From assembly GCA_945883785.1 (NCBI GenBank), contig CAMCYD010000001.1, positions 1 through 64,000 of the forward strand: a DNA stretch of 64,000 bases, given 5' to 3'. The first letter of the stretch is position 1. Every line of letters starts with the position of its first letter. The translations under genes and the position numbers were made by a program. The DNA comes from Helicobacter pylori PMSS1. GTDB lineage: Bacteria > Campylobacterota > Campylobacteria > Campylobacterales > Arcobacteraceae. Below, piece after piece: positions 31,695 to 41,100 of this stretch. The notes below the pieces were generated by a model. It searched no databases. It saw only the letters and a program-made list of their open reading frames with translations, and had not been told where the DNA came from.

Positions 31695-32987
31695 TCACAC
31701 CAAACATTCACTCCCATACTTAACAATATCCACCCCATATTTATCCCTCATTAGTGAGAGTTTTTCATTTAAAGCTTTAAACTTTAAATCTTTTTCAAGT
31801 TCAAGGATTGAGAATGTTTTTATATTGTGCTCATTTGCAAAATTAGAAGAACTTAGAGCAATATAGTGGATCTTATATCCTGGATGGTTATCTAATCTTT
31901 TTATCATCTTTAATGCTAAATCGATAAAAAATCTTTCATTAAAGAGTCTACTTTCACTTAATGATACAGAGTTCTTTAACCCATATTCATATCGTATTTT
32001 AAAATAAAAGGTTGTTGGATTGAGTGAGAGTTTTGCTATAGTATGACTAAGATACCTTGCAAGTATTGTAACCCTTCTATATATTTCCCCTCTATCACTG
32101 ATTGCTTTAAAGTTTCTACTTATCCCAATCCCCCTTCTATCACTATAGGGGATAACTTTTTCATTATCAGTACCACAAATTCTTTTATAGAGATCTCTTC
32201 CTGTTTTTCCATAAGGGGTTAATAGAGTAGGGCGCTCTCGAAGAACGCCAAGAGTTTTTACCCTTTTACTATCAAGCATTTTTCCTAATGCACTTCCAAT
32301 CCCTGGGAAATCATGAACAAAGTAATCTTTTGTGAAATCTAAAACATCTTTCTCTTCTAAAACAAACACCCCATATGGTTTGATTTTATCAGTTAAGAGT
32401 TTGGCTATCCATTTTGATTTGCTAGCAGCTATTGTTATTGGTAAATCAAACTTCTCCATAATCTCATCTCGTAAATTGGTAATAAACTCCAATGTATCTT
32501 CATCTTTTATCCATCCCCCAAGGTCACCAGCCCACTCATCAATTGATAGAACCTCTAATACAGGGATTTTGAGTTCTAAAAAGTTTTTGAGTTTTGAGGA
32601 GAGTTCCACATAAAAAAGATGATCACTTGGTATTACTATTAGATCAGGGCACATCCTAAGAGCATCTCTAAGGGGTGTTCCTGTTTGAATTCCATATTTT
32701 TTTGCTTCATAGCTTTTTGTAATTACAATCCCATGGATAGTCCCATCCTCATCAATAAACTCTTTTTTCCAAGCATTGGTTATATGATCAGCATAATAAT
32801 TTGTTCTAAATTCAAATGCACTATTAAATGCTCCAGCTCCACCAACCATCACACCACTTTTTTTGTTATTACTAAAAATTGTTTTATCACTCCCTTTTAC
32901 AATGACAACATTTTTCCCTTTTAAAAAAGGGTATCTGGTTCGTTCAGCCGAACAAAAAAAGCAGTCTAAATCCAAATGTATCTTCAT
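31695..32987 (-). CDS. Y-family translesion DNA polymerase (UmuC/DinB-type)
   Basis: A 430-residue polymerase. The palm begins IHLDLDCFFCSAERTRYP (metal aspartate in LDLD), with VVIVKG, and continues to VLSIDEWAGDLGG (the SxDE carboxylates). Thumb helix-hairpin-helix residues FPGIGSALGKML (about 220-235) and a little-finger domain follow. The cysteines in the first motif (CFFCS) recall UmuC rather than DinB, and the length fits UmuC. It bypasses DNA lesions and is mutagenic. It is transcribed divergently from an S24-type repressor 97 bp away, which should switch it on after DNA damage. Confidence 0.85.
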   Translation of the reverse strand: MKIHLDLDCFFCSAERTRYPFLKGKNVVIVKGSDKTIFSNNKKSGVMVGGAGAFNSAFEFRTNYYADHITNAWKKEFIDEDGTIHGIVITKSYEAKKYGIQTGTPLRDALRMCPDLIVIPSDHLFYVELSSKLKNFLELKIPVLEVLSIDEWAGDLGGWIKDEDTLEFITNLRDEIMEKFDLPITIAASKSKWIAKLLTDKIKPYGVFVLEEKDVLDFTKDYFVHDFPGIGSALGKMLDSKRVKTLGVLRERPTLLTPYGKTGRDLYKRICGTDNEKVIPYSDRRGIGISRNFKAISDRGEIYRRVTILARYLSHTIAKLSLNPTTFYFKIRYEYGLKNSVSLSESRLFNERFFIDLALKMIKRLDNHPGYKIHYIALSSSNFANEHNIKTFSILELEKDLKFKALNEKLSLMRDKYGVDIVKYGSECLV

Positions 32988-33084
32988 ATCTTTCCCTAAT
33001 ATCTCTAAAATTAAAGGAACTATAACTATAATTTCACAATAGAATAAAAAAGTTAAAGAATATTTAATTAAAATAGGAAACCAA

Positions 33085-33753
33085 ATGGAAATAAAAGAGA
33101 TTATTGAAAAACTAAAAGATATCCTATCGTTAGAACTTCAAACGAAAAAGGTATTTGAAAAAGATGTAGCACAAGCTCTAAATCTTTCAAAAGAATCCCT
33201 CTCAATCCTTAAAAAGAAAAACGGAATCCCCTATGAAGCAATAGCAAAGTTTTGTGCAAAGAGGAAAATATCAATTAATTGGGTTTTATTTGATCAACTT
33301 CCAAAATCTCTTGAAGAGGAAACAAACAAATACACAAAAATAAAACACTTTACCAAAATCAATGCAAGTGCAGGGGGAGGGGGGATAAACTTTGATGAGG
33401 AGTATGAATATCTCTCTATAGATAAAAAACTCCTTGATTCTCTTTATAAATCAAATAATGCCAATCCAAACTCTATTGTTGCTTTAAATGTAATAGGGGA
33501 CTCAATGGAGCCAACCTTACAAGATAAAGAGGTGATTCTAATAGATATAGAGGATAATGAACTAAAAAATGGTGGAATATTTATAGTATTAACCAATAGT
33601 GGATTATTTGTAAAAAGGATAGCTTTGAAAATTGATGGTTCACTTGAACTTATCAGTGATAATAAAAACTACAATAGTGAAATACTCTCAAAAAACGAAC
33701 AAGATAGCATCAATTTTTTAGGTAAAGTGATAGGGAAAGTGGCAGTGGTTTAA
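33085..33753 (+). CDS. CI/LexA-like repressor with S24 autopeptidase
   Basis: A 222-residue protein. Residues 20-70 form a CI-type helix-turn-helix (FEKDVAQALNLSKESLSILK). The hinge holds a candidate Ala96-Gly97 cleavage bond in NASAGGGGINF. The C-terminal S24 domain has Ser140 in VIGDSMEPTLQD and Lys177 in LFVKRIAL. Such repressors self-cleave when RecA is activated. Known Campylobacterota such as H. pylori and C. jejuni lack LexA, so this plasmid-borne repressor could provide SOS-like control of the divergent polymerase. The hinge is encoded by a G5AG6 tract, unusual for this AT-rich DNA. Confidence 0.85.
   Translation: MEIKEIIEKLKDILSLELQTKKVFEKDVAQALNLSKESLSILKKKNGIPYEAIAKFCAKRKISINWVLFDQLPKSLEEETNKYTKIKHFTKINASAGGGGINFDEEYEYLSIDKKLLDSLYKSNNANPNSIVALNVIGDSMEPTLQDKEVILIDIEDNELKNGGIFIVLTNSGLFVKRIALKIDGSLELISDNKNYNSEILSKNEQDSINFLGKVIGKVAVV
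33373..33384 (+). repeat. G5-A-G6 tract in the repressor hinge
   Basis: GGGGGAGGGGGG encodes the glycines around the autocleavage site. Poly-G runs of this kind are slippage-prone in Campylobacterota. Confidence 0.5.
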
Positions 33754-33808
33754 CACCATAACCAAATAAAATCGATTATAATAGATTTTTTAAATGTAAA
33801 TAGGAAAA

Positions 33809-34345
33809 ATGATGATTATTTTACCAACTCAAAACCTCCAAAAGTTTCTTCATATCCCTGGCAAAGGGGTCCCTTTACCTGATATTGCAAATCTTGATGC
33901 TCTTTGGCATGGGAATATATTTCTTCATAAAAAAAGAAAAGTGATTCAACTTACCCATGAGATCTCAAGATATACAATCTTTATCTATGGTATCACCCAA
34001 AAAGATTTACAAAATCTTCCAAAGATTATCAATGAACATCTCCATTACCATATCATCAAAGATAAAATACCACAAAAAGAAGCTAGATACATTTTAGATA
34101 TCTCAGAAAACTTCTCCTATTTTAAAAGAACAGATAAAAAAGTTTTAGGGACAATGAATAACCAAAAGTTTATATTTGAAACCCTTTGCGAAGAAGAACA
34201 AACTATTAATGATAAAGGAATCTCCCATAAAATTAACCATATGATTTTCTCATTCAATGGTGAATACCATACTCCTTCTAAAGTATTCAAAGAGTATTTC
34301 CAAATGACAATCGAACAAATGGAAGATAGTTTTGAGACGATATGA
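33809..34345 (+). CDS. DUF6933-like protein
   Basis: A 178-residue soluble protein (MMIILPTQNLQKFLHIPGKG...) with LWHGNIFLHKKRKVIQLTHE and a strand-rich middle. This matches my memory of the DUF6933 group, of unknown function. Its stop overlaps the start of the next gene by four bases, so the two proteins probably work together. Confidence 0.5.
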   Translation: MMIILPTQNLQKFLHIPGKGVPLPDIANLDALWHGNIFLHKKRKVIQLTHEISRYTIFIYGITQKDLQNLPKIINEHLHYHIIKDKIPQKEARYILDISENFSYFKRTDKKVLGTMNNQKFIFETLCEEEQTINDKGISHKINHMIFSFNGEYHTPSKVFKEYFQMTIEQMEDSFETI

Positions 34346-34779
34346 AAACTAGAAAAATAAAACTCAACCCACTATTTAATCCACCTGTTACAAAAACAGA
34401 TGATATTGAACTCTATCCAAATGGTATATTTGATTTTAATATCACAAAGATTTTAGAAGATATTGAAGATGGTATACTTATACCAGTAATTGAAAAGATT
34501 TCACTTCATGATTGGTTTAGGGAACATTATGAAAGTCGATCACTAGATGAAAGTTTTGTGATGAGAGCAAATATAGAGATACCTGTAATTCAAGCAGAAA
34601 TACGAATTGGAAGATATGAACTCATTGATGGAAATCATAGAGTGGCAAAAGCAAACAGAACCAACACTCCCTCTATTAAATCTTATAAAATACAAGGGGA
34701 GCAATTAGCTAACTATTGCAACACAAAACAGGGCTATGAAGCGTTTGTTCGGTATTGGAATGAAAAACTTAAAGAATAA
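34342..34779 (+). CDS. ParB/sulfiredoxin-like nucleotidase-fold protein
   Basis: A 145-residue protein. Residues 90-110 contain GRYELIDGNHRVAKANRT, the signature GxxELIDGNHR of the ParB N-terminal/sulfiredoxin-like fold. In ParB this site binds CTP. No DNA-binding domain follows, so it is a stand-alone version. It is translationally coupled to the DUF6933-like gene. Confidence 0.6.
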   Translation: MKTRKIKLNPLFNPPVTKTDDIELYPNGIFDFNITKILEDIEDGILIPVIEKISLHDWFREHYESRSLDESFVMRANIEIPVIQAEIRIGRYELIDGNHRVAKANRTNTPSIKSYKIQGEQLANYCNTKQGYEAFVRYWNEKLKE

Positions 34780-34811
34780 ACAATTATGAAAATTTAAATT
34801 ATTGAGATAAG

Positions 34812-35003
34812 TTATTTTATTGGTGCTGATTGATATTGGTATGGTATAAAATCGTTTGAAACATCTTTATCTAATACATTCTTTACTAATGTATAACCAA
34901 GTCCTAAAGCCAAAAGTAAACCTATAATTAGATTAACAGTGTATCTTTTTTCTTTTGATTCATTTCCATTATAATCATCCATTTGTGATAGTGATGGTTC
35001 CAT
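34812..35003 (-). CDS. Small tail-anchored-type membrane protein, 63 residues
   Basis: A polar 20-residue N-terminus, one transmembrane helix (YTVNLIIGLLLALGLGYTLV) and a short polar tail. AAGGGGTACTC precedes the ATG. No family recognised. Confidence 0.4.
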   Translation of the reverse strand: MEPSLSQMDDYNGNESKEKRYTVNLIIGLLLALGLGYTLVKNVLDKDVSNDFIPYQYQSAPIK

Positions 35004-35269
35004 TTGAGTACCCCTTGTATTTTTATTGTTAATGATAAGAATGATAAAATAGAAGTGTTAATTATTTGTTAAGTGAGATAAATTTTAAAATGAAATGTTT
35101 TTGACATTTTTATTTGGTACAATTTTTTTATAATTGAAGATGATTGGGAGATTGTAAATCCTTTCTAGCACAAAATGACCTCGTCTATTTCGCACATAAT
35201 CTAAAATGGATTCAAATCTTTCTCAAATCCCACATATTTAGATCCAATAAAGAAGAGTTTCTCAAAGAG

Positions 35270-35313
35270 GAGTTTCAATTTGTAAAGTTTTTGGGAAAGT
35301 GGCAGTGGTGTAG
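35270..35313 (+). pseudogene. 3' remnant of an S24-type repressor gene
   Basis: One frame reads ...SICKVFGKVAVV followed by TAG, like the GKVIGKVAVV end of the intact repressor. GGGAAAGTGGCAGTGGT (35293-35309) is identical to 33733-33749. A 68-codon frame in another phase over 35144-35350 is probably spurious. Confidence 0.4.
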
Positions 35314-35413
35314 ATTATACACAACACCACAAGAAAAAAATAGTGTATAATTCGCTAAAAATTCAAACATAAAATAATATAAAATATATTTTTCATAGCC
35401 CATAGGAGATAAT

Positions 35414-35812
35414 TTGTACCAAGCAGCCATCCAAGCAAAAGGATCAATAATTGATAAAAACAATCAAGATAAAGAGATTCTTATAGAAGTATACTATGGA
35501 GTATTTCCTTCAATTGAAGAAGCAACACTCTTTGCAAGACAAAGTAGAATAGGTATCTCTAAACAAAAAAACTCAATCGAAATATGTTGGAATGGAAATG
35601 ATGCAGCTCCATGTAAACTTGACCCTGAAGATATCTACTTCCTCCCTTTTTATGATACTACTGATCCATCTAAAAAAGATGAAACACTGAATATTGAGGA
35701 TTACACCGACGAAGAGTTTTTACATCTTCTTTGGAACTATGATGATTTTGGAGGGGATGAAGGATTGATGTGGCTGAGTGCTAGAGGATATGGGAGTAGG
35801 GCGATTAATTGA
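35414..35812 (+). CDS. Hypothetical protein, 132 residues
   Basis: It starts at TTG 35414 with AGGAG seven bases upstream. The acidic, soluble product (MYQAAIQAKGSIIDKNNQDK...) ends WLSARGYGSRAIN and has no known motif. It converges on the nuclease-like membrane gene across a spacer of about 50 bp that contains a weak hairpin (AAACAT/ATGTTT). Confidence 0.45.
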   Translation: MYQAAIQAKGSIIDKNNQDKEILIEVYYGVFPSIEEATLFARQSRIGISKQKNSIEICWNGNDAAPCKLDPEDIYFLPFYDTTDPSKKDETLNIEDYTDEEFLHLLWNYDDFGGDEGLMWLSARGYGSRAIN

Positions 35813-35863
35813 TTATAAAAGATACCAAGAAACATCGATAAAATGTTTGCGGTAGAATTAGTT

Positions 35864-37417
35864 TTATTTCTCAATTAAAGTCAATTTTTCATTATTTGTC
35901 ATGTGAGCACTTTTTGTAAGAACACCAACACCTCTAGCTAATAAATACCATGCAAATATTGGACCGAAAATAACCAAATACGAAAGTCTACTTGCTAAAG
36001 AGATACCAATATCTGGAGCTATTTTTTTCAATGCATTTTCATATTGTTCATAACTTATTTTTTTTCTTGCATATGCCATTGTAAACGGCCATATTGCTCC
36101 AATAAGAGAAACAGCCACTCCACCAATAACAACTTGATTGGCGTTAATCGAGGGTTCAATTGAGCTGATTAGCTTGTCTATATTTTCTTCAGTTATATTT
36201 TGAAGTGATTCATTATCAATTCCACTTCCAATTATTCTAGAATCATCACCATATATTTTTGCAATCTCATCTGTAGTCATAATAATTGTATCTGGGTATT
36301 TTTCAAGTGCATGTTCTATAATAGATTTATTTTCTGTTGCCTTCAAAGAAACTTCTATAATTTCACCTGTTTGTGGATTTGAGAAAATAATATCAGAATC
36401 AGGATGACTTTCATCTTCAAATAATTTTGCTTCCCAAATATCGCTATCAGTATTTTCTTTTTGAGCAACCATTAGTTCGAACATTTTTCCTTTTACAGTA
36501 TTTACTACTCCAACTAATGCTTCTTGGTCATATTGTGAGAATTTTTCAGCTATCTCTTGAACAGTTGCATCTGGTGCTAATTGTGCTGACCATCTTAATC
36601 GTATAGCTTCTAAAAATAGATTTCCTAGTGGACCATCTAATTTTTCATATGAACCTTGAATAAGGTAAGCCATTGATGCTGTTGCAAAGATTTCTCCATT
36701 GATTGATTTCGAATCTTGAACAAAATCACCCGTAAACCATTGTTTTAATCTTGTGCCTACTTTTTTAATATTATCAATAGAAAAAACATTTTTAAGTGTT
36801 TGGAATTGATATGATAATAGCTCTTTTGAAGCAGTTGAAATTTCCAATAACATTCTTGCAGGAATTTTAAAACTACCATCTTTTTTTGCCTCTTTAAATC
36901 CAACCCAAAATAAAATTCCTACAAAATTTGTAATAGCTAACTCAGCAAAAATCAACGGGTTAATCCCTGGTATTATTGAAAACATACTAAATCCAAAACT
37001 CAATAAGGTTTTAAATCCATATAGAATTATCCCAGCAGTAGCTGCAAGTATTCCAAAATATTTAAAAATATCACTAGGTTTATCTAATTTAATTCCAATA
37101 TGCTTTGCAATTGCATAAGCCATATATCCCTCTAATGCCATAGATACAAATACACCGACACCCAGTTTCCCAGGTAATCCAGCTAATACAGCATTAATAA
37201 GAGCTACCTGAGTTATGATGAAGTAAATATCCTTATCAAATGTTTTTAAAGGCGTATGGAACAAGTCTTTAAATGGTTCAAAAATAAAGTCATTTAGGGT
37301 TTTATCTTTAAATAATTTTTCAATCTTTTCAAAGTTTTCTTCAAAATATACTTTGGCACCTTCTAAATTTTTGGAGTAAAAAGAAAATTTATCATTGATA
37401 TTTGTTTTATTGTCCAA
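35864..37417 (-). CDS. Multi-pass membrane protein with embedded nuclease-like domain
   Basis: A 517-residue protein. An N-terminal soluble segment (1-60) is followed by four or five transmembrane helices (about 62-180), a large cytoplasmic part (185-425) and two or three further helices (429-500). The cytoplasmic part contains KGKMFELMVA (E314), SDIIFSNPQTGEIIEVSLKA (D342, E355, K359) and ALEKYPDTIIMTTDE. The D...E-V-S-L-K layout resembles PD-(D/E)XK nucleases, with Ser where the usual D/E would stand, so activity is uncertain. It ends the DprA/RecQ-fusion operon, 77 bp after the coiled-coil gene. I infer a membrane-bound effector. Confidence 0.55.
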   Translation of the reverse strand: MDNKTNINDKFSFYSKNLEGAKVYFEENFEKIEKLFKDKTLNDFIFEPFKDLFHTPLKTFDKDIYFIITQVALINAVLAGLPGKLGVGVFVSMALEGYMAYAIAKHIGIKLDKPSDIFKYFGILAATAGIILYGFKTLLSFGFSMFSIIPGINPLIFAELAITNFVGILFWVGFKEAKKDGSFKIPARMLLEISTASKELLSYQFQTLKNVFSIDNIKKVGTRLKQWFTGDFVQDSKSINGEIFATASMAYLIQGSYEKLDGPLGNLFLEAIRLRWSAQLAPDATVQEIAEKFSQYDQEALVGVVNTVKGKMFELMVAQKENTDSDIWEAKLFEDESHPDSDIIFSNPQTGEIIEVSLKATENKSIIEHALEKYPDTIIMTTDEIAKIYGDDSRIIGSGIDNESLQNITEENIDKLISSIEPSINANQVVIGGVAVSLIGAIWPFTMAYARKKISYEQYENALKKIAPDIGISLASRLSYLVIFGPIFAWYLLARGVGVLTKSAHMTNNEKLTLIEK

Positions 37418-37494
37418 GTCATTCCCCTTAATAGAAATTTCTTCTAAATTAATTATCAGTAGTCATATTTTATTTTTTATTAGCCAAGACTAGT

Positions 37495-38184
37495 TTACTT
37501 AATGATTTGAAAAATACTTGTTCCACAAACTATAAGAACAAAAACTAATATAACATACATTATATTAGTTTGCTTTTTATTATCCTCAGTTAATTTGTTT
37601 GACATAGCTGATAATGTTTGTTCTGAATGTGACTTCAATTGGTTTAAATTATGAGTAAGCTCATTTCTAATATCAGTTTGAATAGCAATTTTTAATTTAT
37701 CAAGAGTTGTGTTAATTGTTGAATCTAAATTTCTTTGAAATGATTTATTTTCAATATGGAGATCATCAATATTTTTTATAAACTTTTTATTAAATTCATC
37801 ATTTGATGTCTGAAGTTTTGTGAGATTATTTTCAATCATTTTTCCAACATCATTCCTTAATAAGTCATTATTTTTAAATAATTCATCAAATTTGGATGAT
37901 GTATTGGTATAAAAATCATTATTAGATTGCTGAATATCATTTAACATTTTTTCGATATTTGACCGAATATTAGAGAATACCTCATTATAGCTATTTGTAA
38001 TTTTAATTAATTCATCCCTACTACTATTAATTAAATCAACACTTTGGGCAAGATTACTCGCTGTAGTATTTATAGATAGATCTAATCCTTCTATTCTTTT
38101 TAAAACTGTTGAAAACTCTTTGATATTTTCAAGTTCATTTTCAAGCTCTGTAATAACTTCATTTATTTTAATTAAATCTGACAT
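37495..38184 (-). CDS. Tail-anchored coiled-coil protein, 229 residues
   Basis: Residues 1-200 are almost continuously helical and heptad-patterned, rich in Asn/Ser/Lys (ITELENELENIKEFSTVLKR and later). They end in a single C-terminal transmembrane helix (MYVILVFVLIVCGTSIFQII) and the basic cap K. This tail-anchored design suits a membrane scaffold or sensor, comparable in outline to chemoreceptor-like coiled coils. Its start overlaps the end of the large fusion gene by 13 bases, and the membrane nuclease-like gene follows. Confidence 0.55.
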   Translation of the reverse strand: MSDLIKINEVITELENELENIKEFSTVLKRIEGLDLSINTTASNLAQSVDLINSSRDELIKITNSYNEVFSNIRSNIEKMLNDIQQSNNDFYTNTSSKFDELFKNNDLLRNDVGKMIENNLTKLQTSNDEFNKKFIKNIDDLHIENKSFQRNLDSTINTTLDKLKIAIQTDIRNELTHNLNQLKSHSEQTLSAMSNKLTEDNKKQTNIMYVILVFVLIVCGTSIFQIIK

Positions 38185-41100
38185 ATTTTCCCCATTGTTT
38201 GATATATTTTTTTAAGTCTAGTTGTGTAGCTATTTATAATTATTGCAGCTGAATAATCGTCTTCTAATGATTTATAAATTTTGTATTTAAATTCACCATC
38301 ATGAAAATGTCCAAGTAAAAACTGAGCCATTTCTCTCTTTGTGTCCATATTTAATGTTTGAATTATAGTAAGTAAATTTGTGATAATGAAATCTGGATCA
38401 AAGTTAGCATCTTCTTTTATTTTTTGTATCGATGATGACATCCTTAAAGAACCATCAGAATTATCAAAGTCACTTAATAACAATCTTGTTAGACCGCTAA
38501 TAAAATCTAAGCCAGGATTGCTCATATAGCTTTCGAGAAATCTGCTTAATTGATCTTTTAGTGCCACAAGTTCAGAGTTGCTTATTAAAACATTTTCTTT
38601 GGAATAAAAAACATCAAACCACTTAGTATAATCATATGGATAATCAGCAATGTGTTGAAGTAAAAAACTAGCTTCATTGAATTTGAAATAATTTTCTAAT
38701 GTCTGTTTGAACTCATCTTTTGAAATTACACTTGAGCTTAGATTTAAACAATTTTCATATACATTCTTTAATGATTGTCGTCTATTATATGCAAAATGAT
38801 CGTACGACCATATTAGTAAAACCAAAATTGATTTTTCAATCTCAGAAAATCGATCTGGATTTTGATATAAAACATAGTAATAGTTACTTTGAATATCTTT
38901 TTGAAAACTATCAAAAGAAAAGTCTTTTTCATATTTATGAATTACATCTAAGAGATTGTTTCTAATTGTTTTCTCACTTAAATCCTCTGCTATTTCAATT
39001 TCGAATATCCCTGAAAAAAAGTTATCAATTGTCCAATCTTTGATAATTCCTAATTGGTTGAGTCTATAAATTGCTTTTTCAACTTTAGCTTTATTACTTA
39101 GTAGCTTTTTACTTTCTACTTTAGTGTTATTGGTCATACAGTAACTATTAAAAAGGTTTCTTATCAATTTAAACTCATTGTTAATTGTGTCTAAACTATT
39201 AGCAAACATAAAAAAGTTAGTATTAATATCACCAGTTGTTTTCTTTTGAAGTAAAGATATCTGATCTAAATTAGTTTTAGGATCCCAAAGTTGATCTAAT
39301 ATTGTTTTATTTTCATCTTTTTCTTTTGAGAACAATACAATACATTTTGCTTTTTTAGTTAAAAACTTTTGTTTATCTCTTCCTGCTCTTCCTGCTTCTT
39401 GATATAATGATTCCATAGAAGCTGGTAATCCATAATGAATTGTGTAATGAATATTTCCTTTATTAACACCCATTCCAAAAGCTTTTGTGGCGGCTAATAA
39501 TGTAAATTCATTTTTTTTAAAACGATCTTGAACATCCCGTTTGAATATATCAAATTCTTTTTCAGGCATTATTGGCATTTTATTAATGGTTGGCACACTA
39601 CCAGAGTAATAAAGTATCTCAGTTTGAAATTTTTGCGTTAAATGTTGAGAAACTTCAAAGCAACCTTTTTTGCCGTTTACTGTTGGTGTAAAAATAATTC
39701 CACACTTACTTTCATTTCCATTGGGTGCAAAAATAGATGATTTCTCATTAAGATTTGTTAAAATCTTTTCTATAGCATTTAGTTTTTGTTGTTGATCGTC
39801 AATGACATTAAATACTAACTCTTTTCTGGTATAGCTGAGTGGAGTTTTAACATTCATTTGTGAAATATTAAATTCATTCTGAATATCTTTTAATACATTC
39901 AGTGATGCTGTTGCTGTCAACCCTATGTATCTAGAGTCTGGAGAATATCGTTTTATTGTATTTGATAAATTGAGATAGGATGTTCTAAAGTCATGCCCCC
40001 ATTCTGAGAGACAATGTACTTCATCAATTACAGAATAAGCAAAATGAAGGTCTTTATTAATTTTGCTTAATTCTAAACGAAAAGTTTTTGTTTGAAATCT
40101 TTCAGGCGAGATAAATATAAAAAGATATTTACCATTCGAGAATTGATTAGCAACTTGTTCTTTTTCAAATGATTCCATATCACTTGTAATATAATTGCTT
40201 CTGTGAAATAAAATTGAATCTAAGTCCGCCTTTTGGTCATACATTAATGATTTAATAGGACATACTACAAAGCTAACGGCAGGCTGTAATAATGCTGATA
40301 ATTGATAACAGATCGATTTTCCACTTCCAGTTGGTAGTAATCCAATTGTATCATTACCACTTAAAGCATTGGCTATAATTGCTAATTGTCCTTCGTTAAA
40401 GTCTAAATTAGGAATTTCTTGTAGAAAAATATTCTCTAAAAAGAATAATAAACTAAAATAATCTGAACCTTCATCTCCAAATTGAAATTTATAGTCTATT
40501 GGCGTAGTTGTTGATATTCTAAAATAATCATATGGTTTAAATTTGAAAAGATCAATGTTAGTGGCATTATCTAGATTAAGGTATTGATACTCATCCAAGT
40601 AGTGATTTCTGACAAATATGATATTTTGATTATGCTGGAATTCATCTGTGTATCGTTTCATAAGACTAAAGTCAATTTTTATGGTGTTGTTTCCACTTGA
40701 ATGTTTTTTGTTTTTATGAATATATTGAATTGAATAGTGTGGTCTAAGGAATGGAACTTTTTGAAGTTTATAAATATGTTGAAACCAGATAAATAGATCC
40801 TCAATAGCCAATTCTATAAATTCTTCTACATCATGTAATTTAACCTCTAAACGCCAATCACTCTCAAACGATAAGATCCCGTTTTCTAATAGTTCAAGAA
40901 GTACTAATTGTATACGAATAATAGAAGTAGCTTTTAAAAAAGTATTATTATAGTCATCATTAAGAGCATATGCAGCCTGGTAATCTTTAAGAGATATAAA
41001 TTGTGGCTCACTTTTTTTTCGTTTTTCCTGAAACTCAATAAAATCATTAATTCTATTTTTAATTTGATTTATTGTGTTGAAAAAAAACTCATTTTCACTC

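Noticed and set aside
35144-35350. A 68-codon plus-strand protein
   Set aside because: The frame runs out of phase over the remnant of an S24 gene end, has a weak start and unusual composition.
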